Part shown: piece by piece, positions 33,728-43,835 of the stretch | How positions within the stretch are numbered: the first letter of the stretch is position 1 | How the letters are laid out: every line of letters begins with the position of its first letter | NCBI GenBank assembly: GCA_036936605.1 | Contig: JAUPFV010000004.1 | Coordinates: forward strand, 287,226,009 to 287,290,008 | Direction: 5' to 3' | From: Limnanthes douglasii subsp. nivea | Lineage: Eukaryota; Streptophyta; Magnoliopsida; Brassicales; Limnanthaceae | Length of the DNA stretch: 64,000 bases | Made by a program: the position numbers and the translations under genes | The notes under the pieces: model-generated | What the model was told of the DNA's origin: nothing | What the model saw: the letters and a program-made list of their open reading frames with translations, nothing else | Databases searched by the model: none

Positions 33728-36700
33728 TAGTTTGTTCGCTTGGTTTGTCTGGAATCACAGCTCAGAGGAAATCTGACAAGTGTTTAAAACTGACCGGTTA
33801 TTTTTAGAAGCTATGATTGCTAACGGTGTTATAGTTCGTAGAGCATCTAGGTATACGGGACTAAATAACAAATTTGAAGATTATTCGTCAATTTTTTCTT
33901 TCCAACCAATAATCTACTAGGCCAGTTATATTTATTTGTTAATTTTAGGTAGGTATATTTAGAGTGAGAGTTACCCACTATCTATATTTTTTTTTTTTTA
34001 CAACTGTTTAAATAAAAAACTACCTTATTATATGATAATCGAAAACTTTACAACATCAAAATTTAGGTATAGGTTGTAATGATTAAAAATAAAAAAGACG
34101 AAATTTTTTATCAACTATTAAAATAGTTCGAATGTTACAAGATCCCACCTTCTATAAAGCATCCGAAAGTAAAAAAGTTAAAAAAATAAAAAGGTTGAGT
34201 CATGTGAAAATAGTAAACAGGATCCTGTTGGTAATGATATGTCCCCACCTAAGAGAATTCTAGGGGGGTCGGTACCTCCCATCAAAAGAGCTAACAAAAA
34301 AAGCTTGGGGAAGTGTTGGAATGAAAGATATTGATGAAGGTCCGGTGATTTTGCAATCCATCCAAAGGCAGATATGAGTAAAAAAGAAAGATGATATGCC
34401 AAAATCGGACGCCGAGTTCAGTCATGTAATTGCAAGGTAAAAAATTGATAACAGACTGTTTTTTCCGTCGATCGTATTTGCGTCGTCCAAAAACAAACAA
34501 ATTATAACATAAGAGTAACATTTACATGTGGTGGTGGTGTGACATGCGATATATACAATTTTGTAATACGTTTTTTAACGTCTAATTATCATTAATTTAT
34601 GAATAATTAATAATTAAATTGGAAACTTAGAATACACAACCAGTGTCGTTACATTACATCGGTGTAGTAGACTTCCACTTACGACGGCGTCGTACCATAC
34701 CACCATCGGTGTCGTTCCAGTAAAATAAAAATTCAAAGATTCTATTGGAACACCAAATTAAATACCGAACAACACATTAATCCACTATAAGTTCCAATTT
34801 AGTCATGTGATGCTTCAACCTTTCAATTTGTTTGTTAAGATATATAATTTTCCTATGAAAAGTTTAAAAAGAAAAACCAACAATTTCATTTAAGATTTTG
34901 TTAAGAAAAGCCTTGGAACAGTAAATTTGGTTGTTTGATTTTGTGTTTTAACTACCTAAATAACTACACCAAATAACAAATACACCAAATAACAAAGAAA
35001 ATCAATTTTTTTTTTTGTTTTGGTCAAAAGAGTAAAGAGGTTAAAGCCTAAAAAAAGAATCATGTCTTTAACCCACGTATAGTATTTGACAAAATAGTAT
35101 ATATATATATATACATTCAAAAAATAAAAATAAAAATGAATATAGGAACATATAATCTGGGTATGAGTGACAGTAATCTCATCCGATGAAACCAACTAAG
35201 ACATACCCATTGTCTACGTTGTAAAAGAAATGTAACATTAGAAGTGATGTTAACATTACTTTACAGCTTTGATGAGAACCACTCGTCAAATTTACTGCAG
35301 AAATACCACTCATATTGGCCATATCAATCATTCAAATAGCTTCAATTCTAACAAAACCTCCTCGTTTCAAGTTGAAATACTTATTACCAAACATCCCAGC
35401 TCTCGGAACATTCTAACTCAAATCTTATCAGTACAAGGATAGATAGTGGTAATAACAAAGATCTGCCAATAACACGAAATGATGCCTAAATGTTTGAACA
35501 TGCCCCCACTTAGTTACGAAAGAATCCACAAACACAAAACATACACAGCCAAAATATACAAATGGAAATTGCTCAACTAGCCTTACATGAGATTCTGTCT
35601 TTTGCAATGAAGAGTCATTTGATACATGTTAATATGTTATTCAAAGAGACCATTCCGCATAGATGGTATTTGAGCAGTACAAAATCACCAAAACAACAAT
35701 TCAATATCCAACTAATTCACATACAACATTTTGCAATATAGTAATAATGATTGTGCAGCAAATCCCGAAGGTGCACATAGACTGCATTTAAAAGCTCAAA
35801 TTTGCACGCAGTCATACAAAATATCATCAGAAATGGGACTAGTAAATGACGTGTTACTACAACCTTTCTACGTTGAAAGATGCTATAACGAGAAAAAGGG
35901 AACTCGGTAATAATACAATTTTGTTTGACTTATAAATGGAAGTTGTTCACTAAACACAACATAGAGAGCCCACAAAAATCTAGTAATAGCACTAATCTTC
36001 GAAAATCTGTAGGTGTGTTATACAAGTCCGTACGAGTAAATGATGATCTATATAAATTGTGACAGTGAAAAGATTTAAGATGGTCCTACTTGACCAACCT
36101 TCTTGCTATTAAGCAAGAGAAAATATGCTAAAAAAAAGCAAGTTAGGCTACCTGGTCTTTCATGTTACTTTAGAAGTTAACGAGAAAAAGGACACTATAA
36201 TACCCAGATTCTCTTGTCAATAGTTTAGGTAATTATAGCCAGGCATTTCTTCCCTTATGTAGTAAACAAATGCATAAAACTTGAAGGCTAGTAAAACGTA
36301 ACAAGTCAACTAGCTACCTTATACATACAACTTCGATGATGTCCTACAAACAGGCACTGACTATGATTACTGACGAGATACTTATGCAGAGGAAGACTCA
36401 AGAAGGTAAAAGAATATCACCGGACAACAATAATATGCTGCGCTCTTGGAGTGCATAAAATTGTCAAATAACCTAACAAGTTCGGAACAATAAAATATGA
36501 GAACGTACTTGTTCTTTTCTAACATCCTACATAAGCCAAGATTGTCAAAAGAAGACAACTAAAGTTCTCCTTTTCTCCCTACATATTCTTGAAAATATAT
36601 CGGTTGCACCTTACAGTTGACCCATAAAGTAAACCAGTAGATAAATAAGATTTACCCGACATAATACCGACCATACTTAATTACACTTTTGCATCATCTT

Positions 36701-36824
36701 AATCTTCAAAAGACACCATTCTACAACAAAAACACATATACAAAAGCCAAATCAAAGTAAAAGGCCAATCATCATCACCATCCACAAAAGATCAAAAGGC
36801 AACAATTCCATGTCCAGAAGCTAA
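33728..36824. other. Intergenic region left (3') of the RING gene
   Basis: No recognisable ORF. The part next to the RING gene (about 36600-36824) is likely its 3' UTR, but I cannot place the poly(A) site. An (AT)n run lies at about 35096-35114. The remainder is unremarkable. Confidence 0.5.
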
Positions 36825-37970
36825 TCAAAACGTTTCAAATCTAACCTGCGATTCCCTAGCCGAGCTACTGCCATTCCTGTTCCTGTTCCTCTCGTACTCG
36901 AGGTCATCCGTAGGCAGTTCATACCGACAAACAGGACAAGTATTCCTAATCCCTAACCACGGTATAATACACTCCCCATGGTAACAATGTTGACAAGGAA
37001 GCTTTCTCGCCATCTCCTCCAACAAGAACTCGTCTTTACAAATGGCGCAACCCAAGTTCATTTTCTTTAATTCCTCACTCGTAAACACTACAACTGGGAG
37101 TTGTTCCACAGTAACTTTCGAAGCAGGAGGGCTTCCCCTAATCGAAACTTCGTTATCCATCATTTGCCCAAATATAGCTTCATAATCTCCATACTCATCA
37201 GAATTATCACCATACGCATCATGCATAGCTAAGTAATGGATATAATCGGGATCAAAATTGTTATCAGTTTCGATATCAATATTAACCCCTTCAGCCTCTT
37301 CTATATAGTTTACTACGTTATTTACTGCTAACAATACCTGCCAATCCAGATCATCTTCTTGATCAGGAAGCAGATCATGACCGTCATGTTCATGCGATTC
37401 AATAGACGATGCAGATAAATCTTCTTCAAGGCGATCGAAAACCGAAATCAAACTGTCTGTCCCGTTAGCCGCGTTCTGTAGATCTTCCCATTCTAGTTCC
37501 TCACGAGCTGCGTTGTTATTGTTTCCTTCATCGACGAAGCTGTCCCAAAGTGTCGGAAGCTCCGGTTCACGATCGATCAGACCCGAACGACGCTGGCCGT
37601 TGCTAACGTTAACAGGACCCAACTGCACCACATCTTCATCGGAGTCCGACTCCGAATCGATCCCGATAACACGCAGACCGCCAATCCGCTGCAGATCCGA
37701 CCCGGAGCTTATCCCTAACCCTAGCTCTTGCTCATCGTCCTCATCATCCTCGAACCCCCATACATTCAAATCACTCACCGGATTTAAAGCAGAACTGTCG
37801 ACGGTTACAAACTCGTTCGGTTGATGATGATCCATGAAAGTGAGGAAAGAGGGATCGGTAGCGAGATTCGGACGTAAGTATGAACCGAAATCGGAATCGG
37901 GATCTGATTCTGAATCGGAATATGGAAAGGGACTATAAGGGGCGGTACCGTTCCTCGAAGGTCGCGACAT
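36825..37970 (-). CDS. RING-H2 E3 ubiquitin-protein ligase (RING1/CIP8-like)
   Basis: Intronless frame of 381 codons, the only intact host gene in the window. Proteins of this class transfer ubiquitin from an E2 enzyme to a target. The RING-H2 domain (about residues 305-347) has all eight zinc ligands: CAIC, LPCQHCYHGEC and CPVC, in C3H2C3 order, with the Trp of IIPWLG that usually contacts the E2. The first 290 residues are acidic and Ser/Asp-rich and look largely disordered; QMMDNE lies near 265. The arrangement after the RING (CRYELPTDDLEYE) resembles Arabidopsis CIP8/RING1-like proteins, but the N-terminal zinc ribbon of CIP8 is absent. The start at 37970 precedes the whole acidic region and no upstream in-frame start is evident. 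The target is unknown. Confidence 0.93.
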   Translation of the reverse strand: MSRPSRNGTAPYSPFPYSDSESDPDSDFGSYLRPNLATDPSFLTFMDHHQPNEFVTVDSSALNPVSDLNVWGFEDDEDDEQELGLGISSGSDLQRIGGLRVIGIDSESDSDEDVVQLGPVNVSNGQRRSGLIDREPELPTLWDSFVDEGNNNNAAREELEWEDLQNAANGTDSLISVFDRLEEDLSASSIESHEHDGHDLLPDQEDDLDWQVLLAVNNVVNYIEEAEGVNIDIETDNNFDPDYIHYLAMHDAYGDNSDEYGDYEAIFGQMMDNEVSIRGSPPASKVTVEQLPVVVFTSEELKKMNLGCAICKDEFLLEEMARKLPCQHCYHGECIIPWLGIRNTCPVCRYELPTDDLEYERNRNRNGSSSARESQVRFETF

Positions 37971-38112
37971 TGTCTTTCTGCTGCTGGATAAGGATCCAAG
38001 GTTTTTTCTTTCTTATTTGTTGCTGTCTAGAATTTGGGATCAGTTTTAATACTCCATATGTTTTTATTATATTAGACCACCTATTTTCTATCATTTTGTC
38101 TCATATTTGGAT

Positions 38113-38130
38113 AATTATTTTTATATACTT
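38113..38130 (-). promoter_or_regulatory. Possible TATA box of the RING gene
   Basis: The minus strand reads AAGTATATAAAAAT about 150 bp upstream of the start codon, at a distance that would allow a 5' UTR of about 120 nt. The surroundings are very AT-rich, so this is tentative. Confidence 0.3.
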
Positions 38131-40085
38131 TTATTTTTGTGCTCACCATATAAAAGATATAATAATTATTAAATTAATATATTTGATTATTTATTATAAT
38201 AATTATTATTTTATGAATAGATAGAAACAATGATGTTTTTTTAATTTATAGCAGATTTTTCGATTATGGTTTGGAGGAAGGGTTTCATAAATGGACAAGC
38301 TAAATGCATAAGTGAAATTCAAAAGTATATTTGTTTTCTATACAAGCGTGAATCCTTTAGCATAACAACCACATGTAACATGCTAGGCTTATTTAAAAGG
38401 AAATCATTAACACATTGAAATGGATTTTTTAAATACTATATTTTTTTTAACTTTTTCAGATTCGGTTTCATTTATTTTTTTTCCGCCAAAAATAATTTTG
38501 TGTCTATCAATTTTATTTGTTTTTGTTTCTCTTTAACGGTTGGACCGATGAAAGTTTTGTTTGATGTAGACCTACCGAAACAAAGCCTCGATCATGACAC
38601 GACAATCATTTAAATTTTCATAAATTAATTGTTTTATTGCTAGTTCAAATATACGCACTACTAGGACTACGTTGAAACTTGCAGTTTCATCGCGCGCACT
38701 GTCATGCATAAAAATTGGTCTGATAATGCATACGTTCAAAATGTCAGTGTAAAGATTAATTTTTGGCATATCGATTATACACATTGTCAGTTTAGTATTG
38801 ATACATGTCAATTAACATTTCGTAGGTTCTTTTATAATTGTTTTATTGAATTATATTATTTTGATGACATCTCGTGAGTCGGTTCCAACATATGCGATAA
38901 CACGTAATCAATAAGGATCATACTAGACATGAGAGGCACATCTCTCGTCAAATCGAGGAGGCCCAACAAGAATAACAATATAACACTTACATCTTTGCCA
39001 GTTTTGATACAATCCTTTTCCTCGAAAGATATCATCCCTAACATAGAATACAAGTTATCTGCCAAAATCGTCCATGGATGATTAGATCTCTACTAAGGAC
39101 TTGGTGATAAACTAATAAGGATAATATGTTTCTTAAATATATAAGTAATTTGTTTTTAAATAAAGCACATAAACCAAAATGGTTGAGTTTTGATCAAATT
39201 TTACCCACCACGTGTCTTTTTTTATTAGGGGCTTTCAAATTCTATTATATTTACCTCAATATATATATATATATCATTCATCTTTCATACATTTTACCAG
39301 AACTATAATTTAGATCTAATATATAGAGTGGACAAAAATGAAAGATCATATATATTATGAAAGATCAACGTTGAAGTCAAAAATACAATAACGCCTCCGA
39401 TGGTGGAAATATGACCAACATTATATGATGCGTTAGTGTGCAAAATATACTAGTTATATGGTAGTTAGAGAGTCGGCCCGCTATTAGACTCACATGGATA
39501 AGGAAATGTTGAATCTTGCTTCAAAATGTAGAATTTAAAACTTCTTATATGTTTTTTTTTATTTTTCATATGATCAAATGGCGGTGGAAAAGTAATTATC
39601 CATAATTTGAATTACCAATAAAATGTGTAAACATCAATACGCAAAATTTGGATCACTTAATTGACAAAAAACTCTATAGTAGGCCAATTATTGTTTGACA
39701 AAAGATAAAACTTAGTTTGAGTTTTGTTTTGATGTTTTGTTTCAATTCAATTCAATGTATTTTGTTATTGTGTTACTAATTTAAAGTTTAGTTGCATTTT
39801 TTTTAATATTTGTGTATGATACTTTTGTTTACATTGAAGATTAATGTTTTATTAAAATATATTATTAAAGTATGGTAATTTATGTTAAATAATAATAAAA
39901 AATCCTTTACCAGTAATATAATACAATCATCAAATACGATAAACATGATAACATAAATAAATAATAAGAACTTCTTAAAAAATTTAAAGAAAATCATATA
40001 AATTTGTGGTTTGGTCGATACCAATCGAAAGTATTTGAGTTGGTATCTCCAATCAACCATTTTTTGTTGATATAATATTGAACAA

Positions 40086-40089
<4 letters not shown>

Positions 40090-40139
<50 letters not shown>
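40090..40139. repeat. (TA)n microsatellite
   Basis: An uninterrupted run of 25 TA dinucleotides followed by ACACACAC. It explains the Ile-Tyr repeat in the ORF crossing it. Confidence 0.95.
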
Positions 40140-40147
<8 letters not shown>

Positions 40148-40440
40148 ATGTGTCATTCATAATAAAAACCTATAAAAATACTTAATAAATTGGGAGGCAT
40201 GTGTTATATATAATACATTTTCACGCTTATAGAAATTACTTACTTGAATAAAATGATTATTATAAACTAAATCAACTATGATTTTCCTCTTATCAAACAT
40301 TGTAGGTGAGTCATTTTATAATGGTAGAAAAATGAGACTTTGAGTTTTTCCAACAATATGAACGATGAAATTAAACTTTAATATGATAGTCATTCTAATT
40401 GACGGTATTATCATCTAATATTGTTGGTATGCACTTATCG

Positions 40441-41200
40441 TGTTAAATATTTTTAGAGGGTAGTTTTGTAATAAATAAATGTAATATTTAAACTTTGGAT
40501 AAGCTTTAGAGAGATAATTGAGCAGTTTGGTATAAGTATAAAGATGGAAGCTCTAAAAATGTGGTTTTAGCAGTAAATGTTTTTCAAATTTCACGAAGCT
40601 CGAAGCAAGGCTATATATAGATAAATGGGCCCATTGGCTTACATAGTCCATGGGCCCAATCTAGGTAACCCTAGTTGATCCAAACTCATCGTCGGAAAAT
40701 AGGCTTGATTAGTCTTGAAATCACTTTGGATATAACTATTTATACGCTTCAGAGACGTCTATATGTAATTTTATTTTTGTACACGTGCAACATAAATATT
40801 CGATCCACGACTTTACTTCTTGATGGTAAAGTGTGATAAATTTTGAGACGATTCCACTTCTTTAAGAAGATTTTTGTTGGGGAAGATCTTTCCACTTCTA
40901 CAAGCTTGTATTTATTAGGCTTGTAAAAAGTAATCGTTGGGCTTCTTTACAGCCTTCTATAAATACTTCTCCCGCTCTGAATATCATTTTATTAATCAGT
41001 AATTTCTAGAGATAGATAGAGTAGCTCTACAACTCTATCACCGCAACCTTCATTTTTTATTCCGGTAACCACCACAAAACACTTTTTTGGTGATGTTTTA
41101 TCCTTAAATTTGCATGTTTAGTCTTGTCATTACTATATCCGATTGGTTGTATCTTTCAAATAAGGCCAAAGAGGAAAGAGTATTTAGATAGTTGATGATC
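40441..41200 (+). other. LTR-like and promoter-like segment of unclear origin
   Basis: The first part (40441-40700) resembles, in block order, the LTR-like segment at 54240-54600: GTAGTTTTGTAAT, GAGATAATTGAGCAG and GGGCCCATTGGC. It may be an LTR of another minus-strand Tat copy. The second part has a strong plant core-promoter look: CTTCTATAAATACTTCTCCC at about 40960-40980, then a leader with GAGATAGATAGAGTAGC near 41010. What it drove is unknown. It abuts the broken end of the E4 antisense ORF. Confidence 0.35.
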
Positions 41201-41229
41201 CGTTAAAGGTAAGAATTTAGTGGTTTTCT

Positions 41230-42469
41230 TACTATTCTCCCACCAGCCACTGATGAAGAAAAATTGCATCTTCTATAATTTATCTGTCTCCAGCAGATCA
41301 TCTACCACCTTGTATTCATTCCCCATGTTGAAATAGTAAAGGGATATTTTAGAGTTGCAAGACAACCCCGCAATAGCAACAAATTATTCTATTGGCATTG
41401 AGATTTTTGATAGCTTGGATACTATAATACATGCCATTAAGGTAAACCAAGCGTTTGGACTAGTCTGACTGGGATATAATCCTATTAAACTGAAATAGTT
41501 TACAATCTAAAGGTCTAAGGGAAACCAAAGGCTCCAGTTGAGTACATCCGAATAAATAACTAGCTTTATATGACCACAGCTCATCATGGTCTCTCCAGGT
41601 TTAGATAGTCCAATTTTAACTACTTCAGGGAACCCCCACTTAGCACGAATAACCTCTAATTCATTTTCATGAAAATAAGTATAGGTAATATTGTCTAGAT
41701 CCAGAAAATGTTTGACACTGACCTTTCTAAAGTTTTGACTTACGTATCCAACAAAGAATGGAGGAAGTGTTTTGGATTCTGTTGCGAGAGCTTTGCATTT
41801 TGCCTTTCTACCTTTACTACTTTTGGTCTTCAATATTTTCTATTTTGCTGGCTTCGAAGTCTCTATGTTTGACTAGATATCTATAGTGAGGATGGATATC
41901 TGATATCCTTTATGCTTTCATTCATCACCTTCAGACTAGATCCTGAAGGTTTAATATGTTGAGAAGTTGTGTTCTCCTCTTTATTTGGTTGTTGGGGGAG
42001 AGCTTGTCTAGGTTCATAGGGTCAACTAGTTAGGGTGCAATATTTCCTTCCATATTTAGATTTTATAGGGAGGGTTGTTGGAAGACTATTTTTGTGGCAC
42101 TATCCCTAGCTCCCGGGATAGGTTAGCTTTGCCTTTTGATTGTTTGGTCAATATACGATGAATGGTTTCTTCATATTCGGAACCCATAGCTTTAAAAGTA
42201 AAAAAATACCTGCGACTAGTGACTTATTGAGATTGAGATAACCTTGATGAACAACTTTGGAAAGTAAATGATTGAGCAACCTAATAGGGTTTGGAAGGGA
42301 TATTATGTTTATTGTATGGATAGACTCCTCCATAGTCGATTGGCTGAGTTACTGTAACAAAGCTCGTGGAAACAAGTAACCTAGGAGCAACCATAACTTT
42401 TTTTATTTTGTCTAATTTGGACAGATTTAACCAATTTTTCTATGTTAATGTATTTCTGGCGGTGAACAT
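41230..42469 (-). pseudogene. E4 antisense ORF fragment
   Basis: On the minus strand an ATG at 42469 (context TTTGCATGTTCACCGCC, coding MFTA) equals the start of the E2 and E5 antisense proteins. The middle part, 41507-41833, is open: LPPFFVGYVSQNFRKVSVKH, IRAKWGFPEVVKIGLSKPGE and VLNWSLWFPLDL. Then come NTRW/MVDDLLE-type remnants near 41300 (equivalent to NYKAVDDLLE). The coiled-coil C-terminal half is missing; homology stops near 41230. Stops and shifts are frequent. Confidence 0.75.
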
Positions 42470-42565
42470 GCAAACGTTGGAATGTCACCCTAAGTAGTGG
42501 AAACCTTTTTTACTTTTGGTATACCTCACCTATGGTAAAACAAGTTTGTTGCTCTAATCAAATAA

Positions 42566-42577
42566 TGACACGTGTCA
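42566..42577 (-). promoter_or_regulatory. G-box palindrome upstream of E4 antisense ORF
   Basis: TGACACGTGTCA is a perfect 12-base palindrome with the CACGTG core bound by plant bZIP and bHLH factors. It lies 97 bp upstream of the ATG at 42469. The flanking TGGTTTTTAACCAGTT on the minus strand also has a counterpart upstream of the E5 copy, so the block is conserved and not a chance match. Confidence 0.65.
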
Positions 42578-42839
42578 CGTAGTACAACTGGTTAAAAACC
42601 ATTGGATAATAACTATCTCTGAATGACGCCATCGGATAGGGTTCGAATATGTTCATCATCATGTTTAAAAAACAATAAGGAATCATACTTAAAGAAATAA
42701 AACAAGCTTGATTCAGATACTTATTAGTTAACCCTCCCAAAATACTTCTGAGAGAACTAAGGGAGATATATGATGAGGTCAAAAATATTCGAGGGAAATC
42801 TCTTTGTTTGGGCCGGGTGTCTTCCAGGGTCAATTATGG

Positions 42840-42995
42840 CCGAAGGAAAATACCTTAATTTAATTATTTAACTTAGTTATTTCAACAATAAAGTATTTAC
42901 CACTTTAAATAATATTTGTTACGCAATGGGTAATGTGCTAAATGGATTTTCGGTCGTTGCGTTTGGTCCACGAATATGATTTGGCCCATTAGGTT
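42840..42995 (+). repeat. E4 LTR, left part (split by E2)
   Basis: This segment and 53423 to about 53590 form one LTR-like unit once E2 and one AGGTT are removed. The join reads through TTGGCCCATTAGG and then TTCATTAAACC. The layout matches the plus-strand E3 LTR (GGGCC-rich part, then TATA, then a pyrimidine-rich leader). It lies to the right of the E4 antisense ORF, where a plus-strand element has its 3' LTR. The left border is an estimate. Confidence 0.55.
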
Positions 42996-43393
42996 TGGTG
43001 CGGTTAATTTTTGTTTGAGGGTAAGATTGTAACTTTTGTTTTGAGTTTTTTGGAAGTATGTAAGTATTTAATTTCTAAGTAGAGAGTAGAGGGAGAATTA
43101 AGCAGCATGGTTGTATTTAATTTTCATTATCCATATTTAATGCGGGTGGTTGGGTATTTATACCTTTGTATTTGGGCTTTATATGCTTTCGGGTCATGTT
43201 CAATGGATCCGGGTCATTCTCAAGGACCCATGAGCTTTTAGCAAGCAGCTTAGTCAAGAAGTGTTTAGGTTTTTTAGTACTTTAGTCATAATTCGAACAG
43301 TCGGGGGCTAGGTGTTCGAACTGCCCTGTCCGGTCTGGTGATCTTAGTCCGAACTGTCCCCGTCCGGAGAGGTAACAATATACGGACTCATCA
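42996..43393 (-). repeat. E2 3' LTR (398 bp)
   Basis: The plus strand starts TGGTGCGGTTAAT and ends GGACTCATCA; thus TGATGAGTCC...CACCA on the element strand. TATA box TATAAATA on the minus strand at 43155-43162. Confidence 0.95.
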
Positions 43394-43412
43394 GGAGCCC
43401 CTTTTTTAGGTG
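43394..43412 (-). other. E2 polypurine tract
   Basis: The minus strand reads AAAAAAGGGGCTCC immediately before the 3' LTR, the usual place for the plus-strand primer of reverse transcription. Confidence 0.7.
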
Positions 43413-43558
43413 TTTGTTCAAATACCTTTGTCAAAAACCTGAAAAACAGTCCGACGCCAGGGGCAGTTTTACCCGGACAGGTCTTTCGACTTGTGTTATG
43501 GCTTTATTCGGACTGAAAAAACTTTGTGAATCCAAATGGTTTTTTGCCATAGTTCATG

Positions 43559-43570
43559 GGACACGTGTCA
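43559..43570 (+). promoter_or_regulatory. G-box upstream of E2 antisense ORF
   Basis: GGACACGTGTCA matches 11 of 12 bases of the palindrome found at the equivalent place in E4 and E5. It lies 266 bp upstream of the ATG at 43836 and about 165 bp inside the 3' LTR border. Confidence 0.65.
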
Positions 43571-43733
43571 TCTTTTGGTTGGTTGTTTCAGCCGTTTTTT
43601 CACCTTGAATTTTGCGCCCACCTTCTTCGAAAAGTAACCTCTTCATTAATGAGGGTGACATCAGCGCCGTCTTTTAATCATTACTAATCTTTTCGAATTC
43701 TCCTAGGAATCAAGACTCCTTTTTGAGATTTAC

Positions 43734-43741
43734 TATAAATT
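43734..43741 (+). promoter_or_regulatory. TATA box for the E2 antisense ORF
   Basis: CTATAAAT lies about 95 bp upstream of the ATG at 43836, followed by a pyrimidine-rich stretch (CACCATCTCTCTCATTTTCA) typical of plant 5' leaders. It points to transcription on the plus strand, opposite to gag-pol. Confidence 0.6.
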
Positions 43742-43835
43742 GAAATACTTTCTACTGTTTCACCATCTCTCTCATTTTCACTTTGCAAATCCTCAAAGCT
43801 TTTTTCTCAAAAACAAATTTTTACTCAGGTTGTTT

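Larger units (their letters stand above)
37971..40440. other. Intergenic region right (5') of the RING gene
   Basis: AT-rich, with two minus-strand ORFs (38572-38811 and 38856-39065) that I do not recognise and that are unlikely to be genes. A (TA)n microsatellite lies at 40090-40139. No other feature seen. Confidence 0.5.

Noticed and set aside
38041..38230. A third Stowaway MITE starting TACTCCATATG
   Set aside because: The opposite terminus and TA flank are not found, so terminal similarity alone is not enough.
38572..39065. Two adjacent minus-strand ORFs as a small gene
   Set aside because: No recognisable motif, no shared frame, no promoter or codon pattern distinguishing them from chance ORFs.
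40441..41200. Endogenous pararetrovirus
   Set aside because: Only a promoter-like segment was noticed; no movement protein, coat, protease or RT of that family is visible nearby.
43740..43835. Upstream start at 43740 for the antisense protein
   Set aside because: The ATG at 43836 (MFTA) is conserved in E4 and E5, while the sequence before it is leader-like and not conserved as protein. The 43740 start also overlaps the TATA box.
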